Shown piece by piece: positions 28,613 through 39,303 of a DNA stretch of 64,000 nucleotides. The stretch is from Chloroflexota bacterium (GTDB lineage: Bacteria; Chloroflexota; UBA11872; VXOZ01), in contig JAPPLM010000043.1 in assembly GCA_028874195.1 (NCBI GenBank), positions 62,001-126,000 of the forward strand, given 5' to 3'. A program made the translations under genes and the position numbers. Each line of letters starts with the position of its first letter. Positions within the stretch are counted from its first letter, which is position 1. The notes under the pieces are model-generated. The model ran no database searches. It was not told the origin of the DNA and saw only the letters and a list, made by a program, of their open reading frames with translations.

Positions 28613-30460
28613 ATGAAGCCACTTCCCGTTATTGTCGGCTTTGGCGGCGTTAACTCCGCCGGGCGGGTTTCCTTTGACCATGCCTATCGGCGATTGGTGA
28701 TCGACGCGTTGCCCGAGGCGGAGCGCTTGCTGGCCTACCAGAGCCTGGCAACGCTGATGAACCTGGATGGCGATCCGGCCACCGAGGCGGTGCGCCGCCA
28801 TATCGACGCCCATACGCTGATCCGCAGAGTCGAGCTGTTCGATCCAGACGACATCCCCTGGAATCGGGAGGTCAATCTCAAGGCGCCGGGCGCACCCATG
28901 GAGTTTCGGGTGCGGGCGCGGCAGATGCCGGATCGCTTGCCCGAGGGTTGGCAGGCCGTGCCGGAGGGGAAGGGCGAATTCAAGATCACGGTGGATGAGC
29001 AGTTCAAGGCATTGGTGCCGGATCGGCGCGTCTCCAAGGTGTCGAGCGCCGCGCAGGTGCCAACTGGCTTCGACCCCGGTGCAATCTACGCCTCTCGCAG
29101 CCATCCGCGGGGCCTGCAATTGGCTATTTTCGGCGCATCCGACGCCCTGCGCTCCTCCGGGCTGCCGCTCGACTTGCTCAAGCAAAAGGTGGCACCCGAT
29201 CAATTCGCCGTGTACTCCGGCAGCGCCATCTGCCAACTGGACACCGACGGCTACGGCGGCATGATGCAGAATCGGATGCTGGGCAAGCGCCCCACATCCA
29301 AGAACGGCGCCCTCGGCCTGCCGGAAATGACCGGCGACTTCATCAACGCCTACGTGCTCGGCTCGGCGGGCGGCACGGCCGGCATCATTGGCGCCTGCGC
29401 CACCTTCCTCTACAACGTCAAGCAAGGCCTGGACGACATCCGCTCCGGCGCCAAGCGGGTGGTGATGGTCGGCAACGCCGAAGCGCCGGTGCTGCCGGAG
29501 GTGCTCGAAGCCTACGGCACGATGGGCGCGCTCGCCGAAGATGACTCCCTCATGGCCTTGGATGGCTCCGAGGCGCCTGACCATCGCCGGGCCTGCCGTC
29601 CCTTCTCCAGCAATTCCGGCTTCACCGTTGGCGAATCGGCGATCTACGCGCTGTTGATGGACGACGGGCTGGCCGTGGAACTCGGCGCCGAGGTTCTAGG
29701 CGCAGTGGCCGATGTGTTCGTCAACGCCGACGGCTACAAGAAATCCATCCCCGGCCCCGGCATCGGCAACTACCTGACCATGGGCAAGGCCTTGGCGGTG
29801 GCGCGCAGCCTGCTCGGCGAGCAGGGGCTGCGCCAGGGCACCTATGTGCAGGCCCACGGCACCGGCACCCCCCAGAACCGGGTGACCGAGTCTCACATTC
29901 TCAACGAGTTGGCCAAGCTCTTCGGCATCGAGGATTGGCCGGTGAGCGCCGTGAAGGCCTACGTCGGCCATTCCATGGCACCAGCGGGAGGCGACCAGCT
30001 CGCCTCGGTTCTCGGCGCTTGGCAACACGGCTTCATCCCCGGCATCACCACCATCGACCACATCGCCGACGACGTGCATGCCAGCCATCTGCGCCTGCCC
30101 ATGCAGCACGTGCCCTTCGATCCGCAAGCCATGCCCGGCGCGATCATCAACTCCAAGGGCTTTGGCGGCAACAACGCTTCGGGGCTGTTCCTCGCGCCGC
30201 AATTCACCGCCGGCATGCTGGCCAAGCGCTGGGGCAAGACAGCGTTCGCGGACTACCAGAAACGCAATGAGGCGGTGCGCGGTGCCCGCCTTGAATATGA
30301 CGCGGCCATGTGCCGAGAGACGCTGGCGCCCATCTACCAGTTCGGGGAAGGCGTACTGGAGGGCGAGGACCTGTCGATCAGCGCCGAAGGCATCCGGCTG
30401 CCCGGGTTCGGTCTGCCAGTCAGCTTGGACTTGGCCAATCCCTACGGGGACATGGTCTGA
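28613..30460 (+). CDS. fabY: beta-ketoacyl-ACP synthase FabY
   Basis: A 615-residue condensing enzyme. It opens with PVIVGFGGVNSAGRVSFDH, close to FabY of Pseudomonas, which starts fatty acid synthesis from acetyl-CoA and malonyl-ACP. The thiolase-fold active site is complete: Cys262 in GACATFLYN, His415 in QAHGTGTP and His453 in VGHSMAPAGG. The length, well above the 410 residues of FabB/FabF, is also characteristic of FabY. A GAAGGAAA ribosome site precedes the ATG. It is followed without a gap by rsmA. Confidence 0.85.
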   Translation: MKPLPVIVGFGGVNSAGRVSFDHAYRRLVIDALPEAERLLAYQSLATLMNLDGDPATEAVRRHIDAHTLIRRVELFDPDDIPWNREVNLKAPGAPMEFRVRARQMPDRLPEGWQAVPEGKGEFKITVDEQFKALVPDRRVSKVSSAAQVPTGFDPGAIYASRSHPRGLQLAIFGASDALRSSGLPLDLLKQKVAPDQFAVYSGSAICQLDTDGYGGMMQNRMLGKRPTSKNGALGLPEMTGDFINAYVLGSAGGTAGIIGACATFLYNVKQGLDDIRSGAKRVVMVGNAEAPVLPEVLEAYGTMGALAEDDSLMALDGSEAPDHRRACRPFSSNSGFTVGESAIYALLMDDGLAVELGAEVLGAVADVFVNADGYKKSIPGPGIGNYLTMGKALAVARSLLGEQGLRQGTYVQAHGTGTPQNRVTESHILNELAKLFGIEDWPVSAVKAYVGHSMAPAGGDQLASVLGAWQHGFIPGITTIDHIADDVHASHLRLPMQHVPFDPQAMPGAIINSKGFGGNNASGLFLAPQFTAGMLAKRWGKTAFADYQKRNEAVRGARLEYDAAMCRETLAPIYQFGEGVLEGEDLSISAEGIRLPGFGLPVSLDLANPYGDMV

Positions 30461-31254
30461 CCCGGTCAGGCTCCCAACCCTCCCGAGGCCAAAGCGCCCG
30501 GCAGCCGCGCAAGCGTTTCGGCCAGCACTTCCTGATCGACGAGGGCGTGCTGACCCGCTTGGCGGACTGCATTGGGCTGGGGCCTAAGGATGCGCTGCTC
30601 GAAATCGGCCCTGGCCGTGGCGCCCTCACCCGCTGCCTGCACGGCTCGGTGGACCGCTACACGGCCGTCGAGATCGACCGTGACCTGATTCCTGGCCTGC
30701 GCAGCCGCTTTCCCGGGATTGAACTCTTCAACGCCGACGCCCTGGCCTTCGATTTCAACGCGCATTGCCAAGGCCGCCCCTGGCGCTTGGTCGGCAACCT
30801 GCCCTATAACATCGCCTCCCCGCTGCTGTTCAAGTTGATCGCCTGCGCAGCGCACATTCAGGACATGCATTTCATGCTGCAAAGGGAAGTGGCCGAACGG
30901 CTCGCCGCCAAGCCCGGCACCAAGGCGCGGGGCCGGCTGTCGGTGGGCATTCAGCACCGCTTTGCCGTCGAGACGCTGTTCGACGTGCCTCCCCAGAGCT
31001 TCGCGCCGCCACCCAAGGTGTTCTCCACGGTGGTGCGGCTGACGCCCCATCCGGCGTCCGCCCAATCAACCGCACCGGAACAGCTCGAGGCGGTCGTCCG
31101 CCTCGCTTTCGCATCGCGCCGCAAGCGACTCGGCAACGCCCTCAAGCCGCTGGGGCTGGATTGGGCGGCGCTCGGCATCGATGAGCACCTGCGGCCCGCG
31201 GATCTTTCGGTGGCCGAGTTCGTGACCATCGCCAACGCCGTCGCGGAGGATTGA
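30457..31254 (+). CDS. rsmA: 16S rRNA adenine-1518/1519 dimethyltransferase RsmA (KsgA)
   Basis: The protein has the KsgA signature: KRFGQHFLIDEGV, SAM motif EIGPGRGALT, and the catalytic motif NLPYNIASPLLFKL. It dimethylates two adenines in the 3' end of 16S rRNA. The start is problematic. Between an ATG at 30310, which would overlap fabY by 151 bases and add 49 odd residues, and the conserved region, the frame has no ATG, GTG or TTG. A CTG at 30457 that overlaps the fabY stop gives 265 residues, the normal KsgA length, and is preferred tentatively. The apaH gene starts three bases after the stop. Confidence 0.85.
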   Translation: MTRSGSQPSRGQSARQPRKRFGQHFLIDEGVLTRLADCIGLGPKDALLEIGPGRGALTRCLHGSVDRYTAVEIDRDLIPGLRSRFPGIELFNADALAFDFNAHCQGRPWRLVGNLPYNIASPLLFKLIACAAHIQDMHFMLQREVAERLAAKPGTKARGRLSVGIQHRFAVETLFDVPPQSFAPPPKVFSTVVRLTPHPASAQSTAPEQLEAVVRLAFASRRKRLGNALKPLGLDWAALGIDEHLRPADLSVAEFVTIANAVAED

Positions 31255-31257
31255 GCG

Positions 31258-32079
31258 ATGGCCACCTACGCCGTGGGCGACATCCAGGGCTGCCACGCCG
31301 AATTCGCCGCGCTGCTGGACGAAGTCGCCTTCGACGAGCGGCACGACGCGCTCTGGCTGCTGGGCGACCTCGTCAACCGCGGACCGGACTCGCTGGCGGT
31401 GATGGAGCGCGTCATGGCGCTCGGCGACCGCGTGACGACCGTGCTCGGCAACCACGATCTGCACTTCCTTGCCATCTGGTACGGCGGCCATCCCGTTCGC
31501 GCCACCGACACCTTCACCGACCTGCTCGCAGCGCAGGAGGCCCCCGCCATCGCTAATTGGCTGCGGCGGCAACCTTTCTTTCACCAGGACCCCAGCTTGG
31601 GCTACGCGATGGTTCACGCTGGCATTCTGCCGGGCTGGACATTCGCTGACGCCCAAGCCGCTTCGGATGAGCTGATGGGCGTGCTGGAGGGACCGGAATT
31701 CAAGGGCTACTTCCGCGACCTCTACGGCGACCGGCCGCGCAGGCTGAAGAAAAAACATGTCGGCATGGACCGCTGGCGCATCCTAACCAACGGCTTCACC
31801 CGCATCCGCTTGGTGGACGCCAAGGGGAGTTTGAACTTCACACACAAGGGCGCGCTCGACGAAGCGCCGCCGGATTGCCGGCCTTGGTACGAACTGGCCG
31901 CGGACGCGCTCGACGGGCAACGCCTGCTGTTCGGCCACTGGGCGGCCCTGAACGGGCACACCGGCAAGGATAACTTGATCGCCTTGGACACCGGCTGCGT
32001 CTGGGGCCGCAGCCTATCCGCCCTGTGCTTGGAAAGCGGCGAACGCATCGTCATCCAAGCCCTGAACGCTAAGGTTTGA
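31258..32079 (+). CDS. apaH: symmetrical bis(5'-nucleosyl)-tetraphosphatase ApaH
   Basis: A 273-residue metallophosphatase. The calcineurin-like metal motifs are in order at the N-terminus: [27 protein letters not shown] and [11 protein letters not shown]. It splits diadenosine tetraphosphate into two ADP and also removes NpnN caps from RNA in relatives. The length matches ApaH (about 280). The start lies three bases after rsmA, an arrangement conserved in gammaproteobacteria, and cca begins four bases after its stop, so rsmA, apaH and cca form one operon. Confidence 0.95.
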   Translation: MATYAVGDIQGCHAEFAALLDEVAFDERHDALWLLGDLVNRGPDSLAVMERVMALGDRVTTVLGNHDLHFLAIWYGGHPVRATDTFTDLLAAQEAPAIANWLRRQPFFHQDPSLGYAMVHAGILPGWTFADAQAASDELMGVLEGPEFKGYFRDLYGDRPRRLKKKHVGMDRWRILTNGFTRIRLVDAKGSLNFTHKGALDEAPPDCRPWYELAADALDGQRLLFGHWAALNGHTGKDNLIALDTGCVWGRSLSALCLESGERIVIQALNAKV

Positions 32080-32083
32080 CGCG

Positions 32084-33133
32084 GTGGAAATCTACTTGGT
32101 CGGCGGCGCGGTGCGCGACGAACTGCTCGGGCGGGACCTGGGCGAGCGCGACTGGCTGGTGGTGGGCGGCAGCGCCGAGGCCCTGCTCGCCCAAGGCTAT
32201 CGCCAAGTGGGCAAGGACTTCCCGGTATTCCTGCACCCGGAAACCCACGAGGAATACGCCCTGGCCCGCACCGAGCGCAAGACTGCCGCCGGCCACACCG
32301 GGTTTGACACCGACGCCAATCCCCAAGTGACCCTGGAGGAGGATCTCGCGCGGCGCGACCTCACCATCAACGCGCTGGCCAAGGACGGGCGCGGGCGCGT
32401 GATCGATCTCTTCGATGGCCGCCAGGACTTGGAGCGCCGGATTCTCCGCCACGTGACCGAGGCCTTCGCCGAAGACCCGCTGCGGGTGTTCCGCGTGGCG
32501 CGCTTCGCGGCGCAGCTCCAGGGGTTCAGCGTCCATCGAGACACCCGGGCCTTCATGGCCGGCATGGCCGAATCCTTAAGTGAGCTGCCCGCCGAGCGCG
32601 TCTGGGGCGAGTTCCGCAAGGCCTTGGCCGCACCGGCCCCGCAACGATTCATCGAGGTGCTCCTGGACTGCGGCTGCCTGTCGCCCTGGGTCCCGGAACT
32701 GAAGGACATCCGCCTCGACCACGGGCTTGAAGACGCCGAGGCCCGCTACGGCGCCATCGGCTGGTCCTTGACGCCCGCCGCCGCGGCCGCGCTCAGCAAA
32801 CGGCTGAAAGCGCCCAACGCCTTCGCCCGGCTCGCTGGTGACATCGCCCGCCATGGGCGCACCTTAAGCGCTTGGCGGGGCGCCGATGCCGAGGCGCTGC
32901 TCGCCGCACTGACCGCCATCAACGGCTTGCGCGACCCCGTCCGACGCCGCGCGGCGCTGACCGTTGCCGGATTCAAGGCGGGCGTCAACCTCGACCCGCT
33001 CGACGCCGCGCTGGTCCGCCTGGAGAACGAACTCGCAGCGGAGCGCCAGCACTGGCCCAAGCTAAGCGGCCCGGAAATGGGCAAGCGTCTGCGCGAGGCG
33101 CGGCTGCAACGGCTCGCCCAGGCGCAACGCTAG
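32084..33133 (+). CDS. cca: CCA-adding tRNA nucleotidyltransferase (without HD domain)
   Basis: A 349-residue class II nucleotidyltransferase beginning at GTG 32084. It has [13 protein letters not shown] (GG motif), GERDWLVVG (D-x-D type region) and [10 protein letters not shown], the block that selects ATP and CTP. The enzyme builds or repairs the 3' CCA of tRNAs. It follows apaH by four bases. The C-terminal part lacks the His-Asp phosphohydrolase motif present in the longer E. coli enzyme, so it probably has only nucleotidyltransferase activity. Confidence 0.92.
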   Translation: MEIYLVGGAVRDELLGRDLGERDWLVVGGSAEALLAQGYRQVGKDFPVFLHPETHEEYALARTERKTAAGHTGFDTDANPQVTLEEDLARRDLTINALAKDGRGRVIDLFDGRQDLERRILRHVTEAFAEDPLRVFRVARFAAQLQGFSVHRDTRAFMAGMAESLSELPAERVWGEFRKALAAPAPQRFIEVLLDCGCLSPWVPELKDIRLDHGLEDAEARYGAIGWSLTPAAAAALSKRLKAPNAFARLAGDIARHGRTLSAWRGADAEALLAALTAINGLRDPVRRRAALTVAGFKAGVNLDPLDAALVRLENELAAERQHWPKLSGPEMGKRLREARLQRLAQAQR

Positions 33134-33150
33134 CCTAGGAGCGTGCGGCC

Positions 33151-35097
33151 CTACAGCCCCCCTGGTCCGCAGTCGTTGCGCAGGTAGTCCTCCAACGACG
33201 ACAGCACAGCAAGATGGTGCTGCGGCCACCAGGGAAGGCTGTGCCATAGGTCCGTGATTTCCTCGTACTTGACGTCCTTGCCGGCGCGCTTGAGCGCATT
33301 GGCGAACTTTCGGGACTGCTCGATGGGCACGCGCTGATCGCGGTCGCCGTGGAACAGATAGACGGGCATGGCGACCTGCTTCACATGGTCAATCGGTGAT
33401 AGGCCCGCGATGGTCGGGTTTTGGTATTCCCGAATAAAGGGAGATTCGTACGTGATCTTGTCGAAGGTGCGCAGTTCCGACAGCCCCGCCCCGGCAATCG
33501 CGCACTGGTAAGGCGAGTTCGGGCGCACACTGGCCGCCATGGCCGCGTAGCCGCCGTAGGAGTAGCCGTAGATGGCGACGCGATCCTTATCTGCGATGCC
33601 CTGCTCCACCAGCCAGCGGGCGCCGTCGTCCTTGTCGTCCTGCATCTTCTGGCCCCATTCCCGGTCGCCAGCCCGCCAGAGCGCTTGGCCCCAGCCCTCC
33701 GAGCCACGGTACTGGGGCTGCAGCACGGCATAGCCCCGGTTGGCGAGGAATTGCGCCCAAAGATCCCAGCCCAGAAAGTCCCGGGCCCAGGGCCCGCCGT
33801 GGGGCATCACCACGGCAGGCAGCGGTCCCTCGGCGCCTTGGGGGAGGGTCAGGAAGCCCGGAATCTCCAAGCCGTCGCGGGCCGCGTAGCTGACGAAGCG
33901 CGTGTCAGCCAGCTTTTCCGGCAACAAGTGCGGGAAGCTGCGGCCCAACGGCACTAGCTGGCTGCCGTTGACAAGCAGATGGTAGAGGCCAGGCTCCCGC
34001 GGCCCCGAGGAGCGCACGACGATCATCGTGAGGTCGTCGGACCGCGAAGCGATGCGGTGGTCGAGGCCGGCGGGCAGCGCCTTCTCCAAGCGTTGCTGAA
34101 TCGACCGGCGCTTGGGCTCGTGGTAGTCGATGACAACACCCTCGTCAAAGCCGACAAAGCCAATGACCTCCCCGAAGTCCGCAGGGTTGCTCGCCTGCAA
34201 AACCCCGGACGCCTCCACTGTGCCGCCACCGAACAGGGGGTCACCCAGCGTCCGGTCAATCAGGTCATAGGCGCGGATGACGGCTTTGTCGAGGCCCGTG
34301 TTGTCCTGCATGTACACCCGGCGTCCGTCCATATCGAACGCAACCGGAGCCATGCCTTCCCGGCGGTTGGCATAAAGGCGGTGGTGCTCCTCCCACTTGC
34401 CGGTTTCCGGATGCTTGTAGGAGAAACGAATGTGAATGTCATCGCCGCCCCCTTCAATTCGCTGCTTGCCGCGGATCGTGCCGTTGATGTCGCCGATTGG
34501 GCTCTCGTCGCTCGCGTTGCGGTAAACGCGCTTGGCGTTGTAGCTGTTCAGGTCCAACTCGTAGATGTCGGCGGAAAACTCCCGGTTGATGACCTCCACA
34601 AGCACCTTGTCCGGCTGCCGCGGCATCAAGTTGAACAGGCCCACCCCGACGAATTCTTTGTTCTTGAACAGTTCCCTGCCGGTCTTGCCTGCGCCATCGT
34701 AAATGTAAACCTTCTCCCGGAACCACTTGGTGGTGCGCCCGCCCGTCCGGATGTCGAACTTCTGCCGACCGATGACCAGCAACCGGTCTTCGTTCAGCCA
34801 AAAGGCCGCCCTCGCCTTGACGTCGCGGGGCCTGAACCGCACGGGTTGGGCCGACATGTCCGCCGTCCGCCAAACGGTGACGTCTGGGGGCGCGTTCACG
34901 CCGCCGAGCGTCACTGCCGCCAAACGGCTGCCGTCCGGGCTGACGGTGACGCTGTCGATCACCGGGTCGTGAATCCAAGCGCTGATGGGGATGGGCTGGG
35001 CACCCGCCAGGCCGCCGGCCAGCAGGCCGAGCAACAGCGCGGTTACCCGGAACGCAGGGCGCTTCAAATCAAAAACTGCGCGAAATTTGCAGCACAT
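33151..35097 (-). CDS. prolyl-oligopeptidase family (S9) serine peptidase, exported
   Basis: A 648-residue protein starting at ATG 35097, which gives a clean signal peptide (FRVTALLLGLLAGGLAGAQ); the frame stays open further upstream. A beta-propeller occupies residues about 30-390. The hydrolase domain has GYSYGGYAAM (nucleophile serine), HGDRDQRVP (aspartate) and DLWHSLPWW (histidine). It is a dipeptidyl-aminopeptidase/acylaminoacyl-peptidase-like enzyme probably acting in the periplasm. It overlaps the upstream TonB-dependent receptor gene by 29 bases, suggesting joint uptake and cleavage of peptides. It converges on cca with 17 bases between. Confidence 0.88.
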   Translation of the reverse strand: MCCKFRAVFDLKRPAFRVTALLLGLLAGGLAGAQPIPISAWIHDPVIDSVTVSPDGSRLAAVTLGGVNAPPDVTVWRTADMSAQPVRFRPRDVKARAAFWLNEDRLLVIGRQKFDIRTGGRTTKWFREKVYIYDGAGKTGRELFKNKEFVGVGLFNLMPRQPDKVLVEVINREFSADIYELDLNSYNAKRVYRNASDESPIGDINGTIRGKQRIEGGGDDIHIRFSYKHPETGKWEEHHRLYANRREGMAPVAFDMDGRRVYMQDNTGLDKAVIRAYDLIDRTLGDPLFGGGTVEASGVLQASNPADFGEVIGFVGFDEGVVIDYHEPKRRSIQQRLEKALPAGLDHRIASRSDDLTMIVVRSSGPREPGLYHLLVNGSQLVPLGRSFPHLLPEKLADTRFVSYAARDGLEIPGFLTLPQGAEGPLPAVVMPHGGPWARDFLGWDLWAQFLANRGYAVLQPQYRGSEGWGQALWRAGDREWGQKMQDDKDDGARWLVEQGIADKDRVAIYGYSYGGYAAMAASVRPNSPYQCAIAGAGLSELRTFDKITYESPFIREYQNPTIAGLSPIDHVKQVAMPVYLFHGDRDQRVPIEQSRKFANALKRAGKDVKYEEITDLWHSLPWWPQHHLAVLSSLEDYLRNDCGPGGL

Positions 35098-38065
35098 AGG
35101 TCCTTCCCAACAAGCTGTAGCCGACACCCGGCAGTGTATTGAAAACCCGGCTGGTGGCGTCGCGGGGCACATTGTCGCCCACCAGCGGCGGCTTCTTGTT
35201 GAACAGGTTGCGAACCGATGCGATCACCTCCCAATCCGCCTTGCGCAAGCGCGCGGAAACGTTGTGGAGCCAAGTCTTCGGGGTCCTGACCTTGCGGTCC
35301 GCGTTGGTGGTGCCAGGATCAAAAACCGCATCCTCGGAGGTGTTGCCGATGTAGTTGACGCGCCAGAAATAGGTCCAGTCCCGGTAGTCGACCCGTACAT
35401 CGAACTCGCCAGCCCACTTTGGGTAGCCCCAGTTGTTTACATTGTTCCACCGCTCATCGAACAGTTGCGTGCTTTGTTCCATCAGCCTGGTGAGGGTGCC
35501 GTCCAAGGTGAGGTCGAAGGTCGAGAACTCCTTTTCGTATACGAAGTCGATGTCGTAACCCCGGCTGATGCTGCGCCCAATGTTGACCAAGGAGGCATCG
35601 ACATCGGTCAAGTTGCCCCGTTCGTCCCGGGGGCTGACGCGATCGCACCAAGCGTTGCTGAGCCCTTGGGAGCTGTAGCAAGTGCCGAGAATGTAGCCGG
35701 TGCTGGGATCTGCGACGGTGTTCTTGAGGTCGATTTCGAACCAACTAAAGGCCACCGACAAGCCCAGCGCCTCCGGCTGAATGACCACGCCGCCCGTCCA
35801 AGACTTGGAGGTCTCCGCCTCCAAGTCTCGGTTGCCGCCGATCACGTTTCTGATGCTAGGTGCGCCCGCCGTGCCGAAGTCCGGCGGAAGCCCTTGGCTC
35901 GCGCAGTTGTCGTACACCACGTCGCCGGGCTCGTACTGGTCGCCGTAGTTTAAGCAAGGGTCAAACTGGCCCGACACGAAGCCGGTCTGGTCGGCCAGAA
36001 ACTGTTCGTAGAGATCCGGGGCGCGAAACGAGGTGCCGCGAGTGCCGCGCAGGCGCAGCCATGGGATCAACTGCCAGTCCACCGCCGCACGATAGGTGGT
36101 GTCGCTGCCGTAGGAGTCGTAGTCCGTGTAGCGTCCGGAAACGTTGACAATGAGCTCCTCCGCAAGCGGCATGTCCACCAGCAGGGGCACCTCAACTTCG
36201 GCGAACAACTCAACCACCGTGTCGTCCCCGCTAGTGATGCCGGCCGTGGTGAAGCCCCAGAAGTTGTTGTTCTGCGCATCGGGGTCTGGCACATCGCGGA
36301 TGTCCTCGTTGCGGTACTCGAAGCCGAGCACCGCGCCGACCGCCTCCTCGTTGGGCATCTCGAACAGGGTGCCAGTGACGTGGGCGGCGAACTGGAGGCT
36401 CTTGTAGGTGGTCTCGCCGCGGGTGTCCTTGCGCAGGAAGTTCAGCACGTCCGCCGGCAAGCGTCCGCGCAGCAGGGCGTCCTCGGCGAACAGGTTGGCC
36501 GGCACGCAGCCAGCGATGCTGGGTTCGGCGCACACTAGGTTGCCGTTGGCGTCCAAAGTTGAATTCAGTGAGGCCCGCACTCGGTCGTCGAGAAGCTGCT
36601 GAGCCTCGTAGGAGCCATCGGACCAGCTGTAGCCGAAGTAGGCCTCATAACCCCAGCGCGCTGAGAAGTCGCCGGACAGGCCTGCAAACAGGTTGATCCG
36701 GTCGATTTTGACCGTTGTAACTGGATCCAGCAGCTCATAGCTCGGCAGCACCGGCAGTGCGCCGAACCCCCCGAAGGCGGCCAGCGGACCATAGGCGCCG
36801 AAGGGATTGGTCGGATTGCTGGCCGGTACGGCGGGAAAGAACTGACGGTAGCCGCCGTTGGACTCGAAGGTGCGGTGGTTGTAGTAGAACTCGTAGTAGG
36901 CGTTGACGCTGCGCCCGCCGATCTCAAAGTCCTTGTCGCCAAAAGAGGTCAGCGAATAGATTTCGTACTCGGGAACTATTTGCGCGACGGACGGGTCGCG
37001 CTCGTCCCGGTAGAACTCGCCCTCGTTGTCGTAGAGGGGTTCGCCGTTGAAGGGGTCCAAGCCGTTGACGGGAATGGTGGTGTAATGGGGAATGCCGTAG
37101 GCGTTCGGGCCTGAAGGGTCAAAGTAGGGATTGGCCGGGTCGAGGGTCGCCAGGCTAGGCTCGTAACGAACCCACCCGAATGGCGACACCGCAAATCCAT
37201 AGATGAACCCGAAGCACAGGGGCTCGCCAGTCTCCGGGTGGGCGTTGTCGATGCGTCCGTCACCGTCCTGGTCCGTCACCCGGGGGCGCTCGTCGCACGC
37301 CGCCCAATCGCGCTGTTCCCGCCGCAACTCGTCGTTGGTGGCGTAGCTCCCGGAGACGCTGAACGACCAAGTGTCGCCCACCCTACCCCAGGTGGCGTCG
37401 ATGCCCCGCTCCTCGCCGCCGTCGCTGTGCGGAAACAGGCCTTCAATGTTGACTTGAAACCCCTCGAAACGCTGCTTGGTAATCACGTTGACGACGCCAG
37501 CGATGGCGTCAGCGCCGTAGATGGACGAGGCGCCGTCCTTGAGTATCTCGTAGCGGGCAACCACCGAACTCGGAATGGCAGTGAGGTCCACCGAGTTGGT
37601 CGCGCCGCGCACGCCGGACGGCCCCCAGCGCCTGCCATTGACCAGCACCAGGGTGCGCTGGGCGCCAAATCCGCGCAGGGACACCGAGCGGGCACCGGGG
37701 CCACCGTCGGTGACGAAACCGGAGAAGGAGTCATCAATCTGCTGGCCGGTGGCAACCGTGGAGCCCTGCAGGATGTCCGCTGTGTCGAGCAGCCCCGCCA
37801 AGGCCGAGGTCTCACTGTTGATTACGGTGATGGGCGAGGCGCTGCTGAACTCATCGCGTCGGATGCGTGACCCCGTGACCACGATCTCTTCCACTGGCCG
37901 GGCCTCGCTGGCCGCCCACTCCGTGGCCTCCACCGGCAAGGCCTGTTCCTCGATCGGCTCGGATTCCGGCATCTGGCTCGATTCAGTTTCCTGGGCCAGC
38001 ACCGACTGCGCGCCCAGCGCCCACAATCCCAACAAAACCAATTGGCGAGTTTTGTGACTTCCCAT
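35069..38065 (-). CDS. TonB-dependent outer membrane receptor
   Basis: A 998-residue outer membrane protein. The signal peptide ends at about residue 25 ([10 protein letters not shown]). Then comes the TonB box region [18 protein letters not shown], a plug domain with [19 protein letters not shown] and [20 protein letters not shown], and a large beta-barrel ending with aromatic phenylalanine (LQISRSF). Barrel features such as alternating aromatic girdles and [12 protein letters not shown] are clear. It imports a ligand using TonB energy. The S9 peptidase gene follows with a short overlap, which hints at a peptide or peptide-derived ligand. Confidence 0.93.
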   Translation of the reverse strand: MGSHKTRQLVLLGLWALGAQSVLAQETESSQMPESEPIEEQALPVEATEWAASEARPVEEIVVTGSRIRRDEFSSASPITVINSETSALAGLLDTADILQGSTVATGQQIDDSFSGFVTDGGPGARSVSLRGFGAQRTLVLVNGRRWGPSGVRGATNSVDLTAIPSSVVARYEILKDGASSIYGADAIAGVVNVITKQRFEGFQVNIEGLFPHSDGGEERGIDATWGRVGDTWSFSVSGSYATNDELRREQRDWAACDERPRVTDQDGDGRIDNAHPETGEPLCFGFIYGFAVSPFGWVRYEPSLATLDPANPYFDPSGPNAYGIPHYTTIPVNGLDPFNGEPLYDNEGEFYRDERDPSVAQIVPEYEIYSLTSFGDKDFEIGGRSVNAYYEFYYNHRTFESNGGYRQFFPAVPASNPTNPFGAYGPLAAFGGFGALPVLPSYELLDPVTTVKIDRINLFAGLSGDFSARWGYEAYFGYSWSDGSYEAQQLLDDRVRASLNSTLDANGNLVCAEPSIAGCVPANLFAEDALLRGRLPADVLNFLRKDTRGETTYKSLQFAAHVTGTLFEMPNEEAVGAVLGFEYRNEDIRDVPDPDAQNNNFWGFTTAGITSGDDTVVELFAEVEVPLLVDMPLAEELIVNVSGRYTDYDSYGSDTTYRAAVDWQLIPWLRLRGTRGTSFRAPDLYEQFLADQTGFVSGQFDPCLNYGDQYEPGDVVYDNCASQGLPPDFGTAGAPSIRNVIGGNRDLEAETSKSWTGGVVIQPEALGLSVAFSWFEIDLKNTVADPSTGYILGTCYSSQGLSNAWCDRVSPRDERGNLTDVDASLVNIGRSISRGYDIDFVYEKEFSTFDLTLDGTLTRLMEQSTQLFDERWNNVNNWGYPKWAGEFDVRVDYRDWTYFWRVNYIGNTSEDAVFDPGTTNADRKVRTPKTWLHNVSARLRKADWEVIASVRNLFNKKPPLVGDNVPRDATSRVFNTLPGVGYSLLGRTYVLQISRSF

Positions 38066-38129
38066 GGTTAGCTCCTCCCCTTCGACCCACCAATCAGGGC
38101 CTGTTCAACACAGAACACTCTCCTTACGC

Positions 38130-39155
38130 CTATGCACCGCTCGCCGCCGCAGGCGGCAACAGCTCCGTCATCGGCCAACGGGGCCGGGTGACGATGCTGA
38201 GCGGCGTTCGTTCGCCGGCGCTCAGCCGCTGGCACCCCGCGTAGGCGATCATAGCGCCATTGTCGGTGCAAAGCGCGGGCTCGGCGTAGTGCACCTTGGC
38301 ATCGAGTTGCGCCTCGAGCCGCTGGCGCAGGCGGCGGTTGGCGCTGACGCCGCCAGCCATGACCAGGTGTTCGCATTCGCAAGCGGCCAACGCCCGCCGG
38401 CACTTGATCAGCAGGGTGTCCACCGCCGCCTCCTCGAAGGCTCGGGCGATGTCGGCCCGGTCCTGGTCCGTCAAGGGCCTGTGCGCGTTCACGGTGTTCA
38501 AGGCGAAGGTCTTTAAGCCACTGAAGCTGAAATCCAAGCCGGGGCGGTCGGTCATCGGGCGGGGGAAGCGAAAACGCCCAGCATCCCCGCCCTCAGCGCA
38601 GGCGGCAACCGCCGGACCGCCGGGGTAGCCGAGGCCGAGCATTTTGCCCACCTTGTCAAAGGCCTCGCCCACGGCGTCGTCCAAGGATTCGCCAAGCATC
38701 TCATAGGCCCCGATGCCTGCTACCTTCACCAGTTGGGTGTGGCCTCCCGACACCAGCAAGGCGACGAATGGCAACGGGGGCTGGTCGGCCTCCATCAGTG
38801 GCGCGAGCAGATGCGCCTCCATGTGGTGCACGCCGATGGCGGGCTTGTTCAAGCTCCATGCCAATGAACGGCCAAAGGCGGCGCCCACCAGGAGCGCGCC
38901 CATCAGGCCGGGGCCGGCGGCGTAGGCGATGCCATCGAGGTCCGACAGTTGAACGCCAGCTTGGCCGAGCGCTTCCCGAACCAAGGGCGTGATCTTGCGA
39001 ACGTGGTCCCTCGAGGCCAATTCCGGCACCACTCCGCCGTAGGCGGCGTGCAGGTCCGCCTGGCTGTGCAGCAGGTTGGCGAGCAGGCCCAAGCGGGAAT
39101 CGCACAGCGCCACGCCGGTCTCGTCGCAGGACGTTTCAATGCCAAGCACCAGCAT
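38130..39155 (-). CDS. tsaD: tRNA threonylcarbamoyladenosine synthase subunit TsaD
   Basis: A 341-residue ASKHA-fold protein starting with [16 protein letters not shown]. It has the iron-binding histidines in [12 protein letters not shown] and the nucleotide-binding VSGGHTQLV and FSFSGLKT blocks. With TsaB and TsaE it makes the t6A37 modification of ANN-decoding tRNAs. I start it at ATG 39155 rather than the upstream ATG because the resulting length is standard and the extra 36 residues overlap hairpin repeats. It is divergent from rpsU, as in most gammaproteobacteria. Confidence 0.95.
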   Translation of the reverse strand: MLVLGIETSCDETGVALCDSRLGLLANLLHSQADLHAAYGGVVPELASRDHVRKITPLVREALGQAGVQLSDLDGIAYAAGPGLMGALLVGAAFGRSLAWSLNKPAIGVHHMEAHLLAPLMEADQPPLPFVALLVSGGHTQLVKVAGIGAYEMLGESLDDAVGEAFDKVGKMLGLGYPGGPAVAACAEGGDAGRFRFPRPMTDRPGLDFSFSGLKTFALNTVNAHRPLTDQDRADIARAFEEAAVDTLLIKCRRALAACECEHLVMAGGVSANRRLRQRLEAQLDAKVHYAEPALCTDNGAMIAYAGCQRLSAGERTPLSIVTRPRWPMTELLPPAAASGA

Positions 39156-39183
39156 AAGCAAGTTGTCCAAGTTCAGATGGCGC

Positions 39184-39236
39184 GGAGTTTGGCGCCAGCC
39201 AAACTCCAAATGCCTCTCGCCCATAGGGCGAGAGGC
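39184..39236. repeat. double hairpin element between tsaD and rpsU
   Basis: Two adjacent hairpins. The first is GGAGTTTGGC-GCCA-GCCAAACTCC, a perfect 10-bp stem (39184-39207). The second is GCCTCTCGCCC-ATA-GGGCGAGAGGC, a perfect 11-bp stem (39212-39236). The first matches the hairpin at 39538 except for a base pair that is swapped on both arms. It lies just upstream of the rpsU promoter. Confidence 0.75.
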
Positions 39237-39241
39237 GCATT

Positions 39242-39269
39242 TTGCGCCTTCCACCTTTTCCATTACAAT
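39242..39269 (+). promoter_or_regulatory. candidate rpsU promoter
   Basis: TTGCGC (39242-39247), a 16-base spacer and TACAAT (39264-39269) make a plausible sigma-70 promoter. Transcription would begin near 39276, about 28 bases before the rpsU ATG at 39304. The -35 match is weak (TTG conserved only). Confidence 0.4.
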
Positions 39270-39303
39270 CGCGGCCCTTTTTCGCCGAACAGGCTAACTC
39301 GAC

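Noticed and set aside
33979-35142. Long plus-strand frame opposite the S9 peptidase
   Set aside because: The peptidase frame has complete catalytic blocks; this one has none and lacks a ribosome site.
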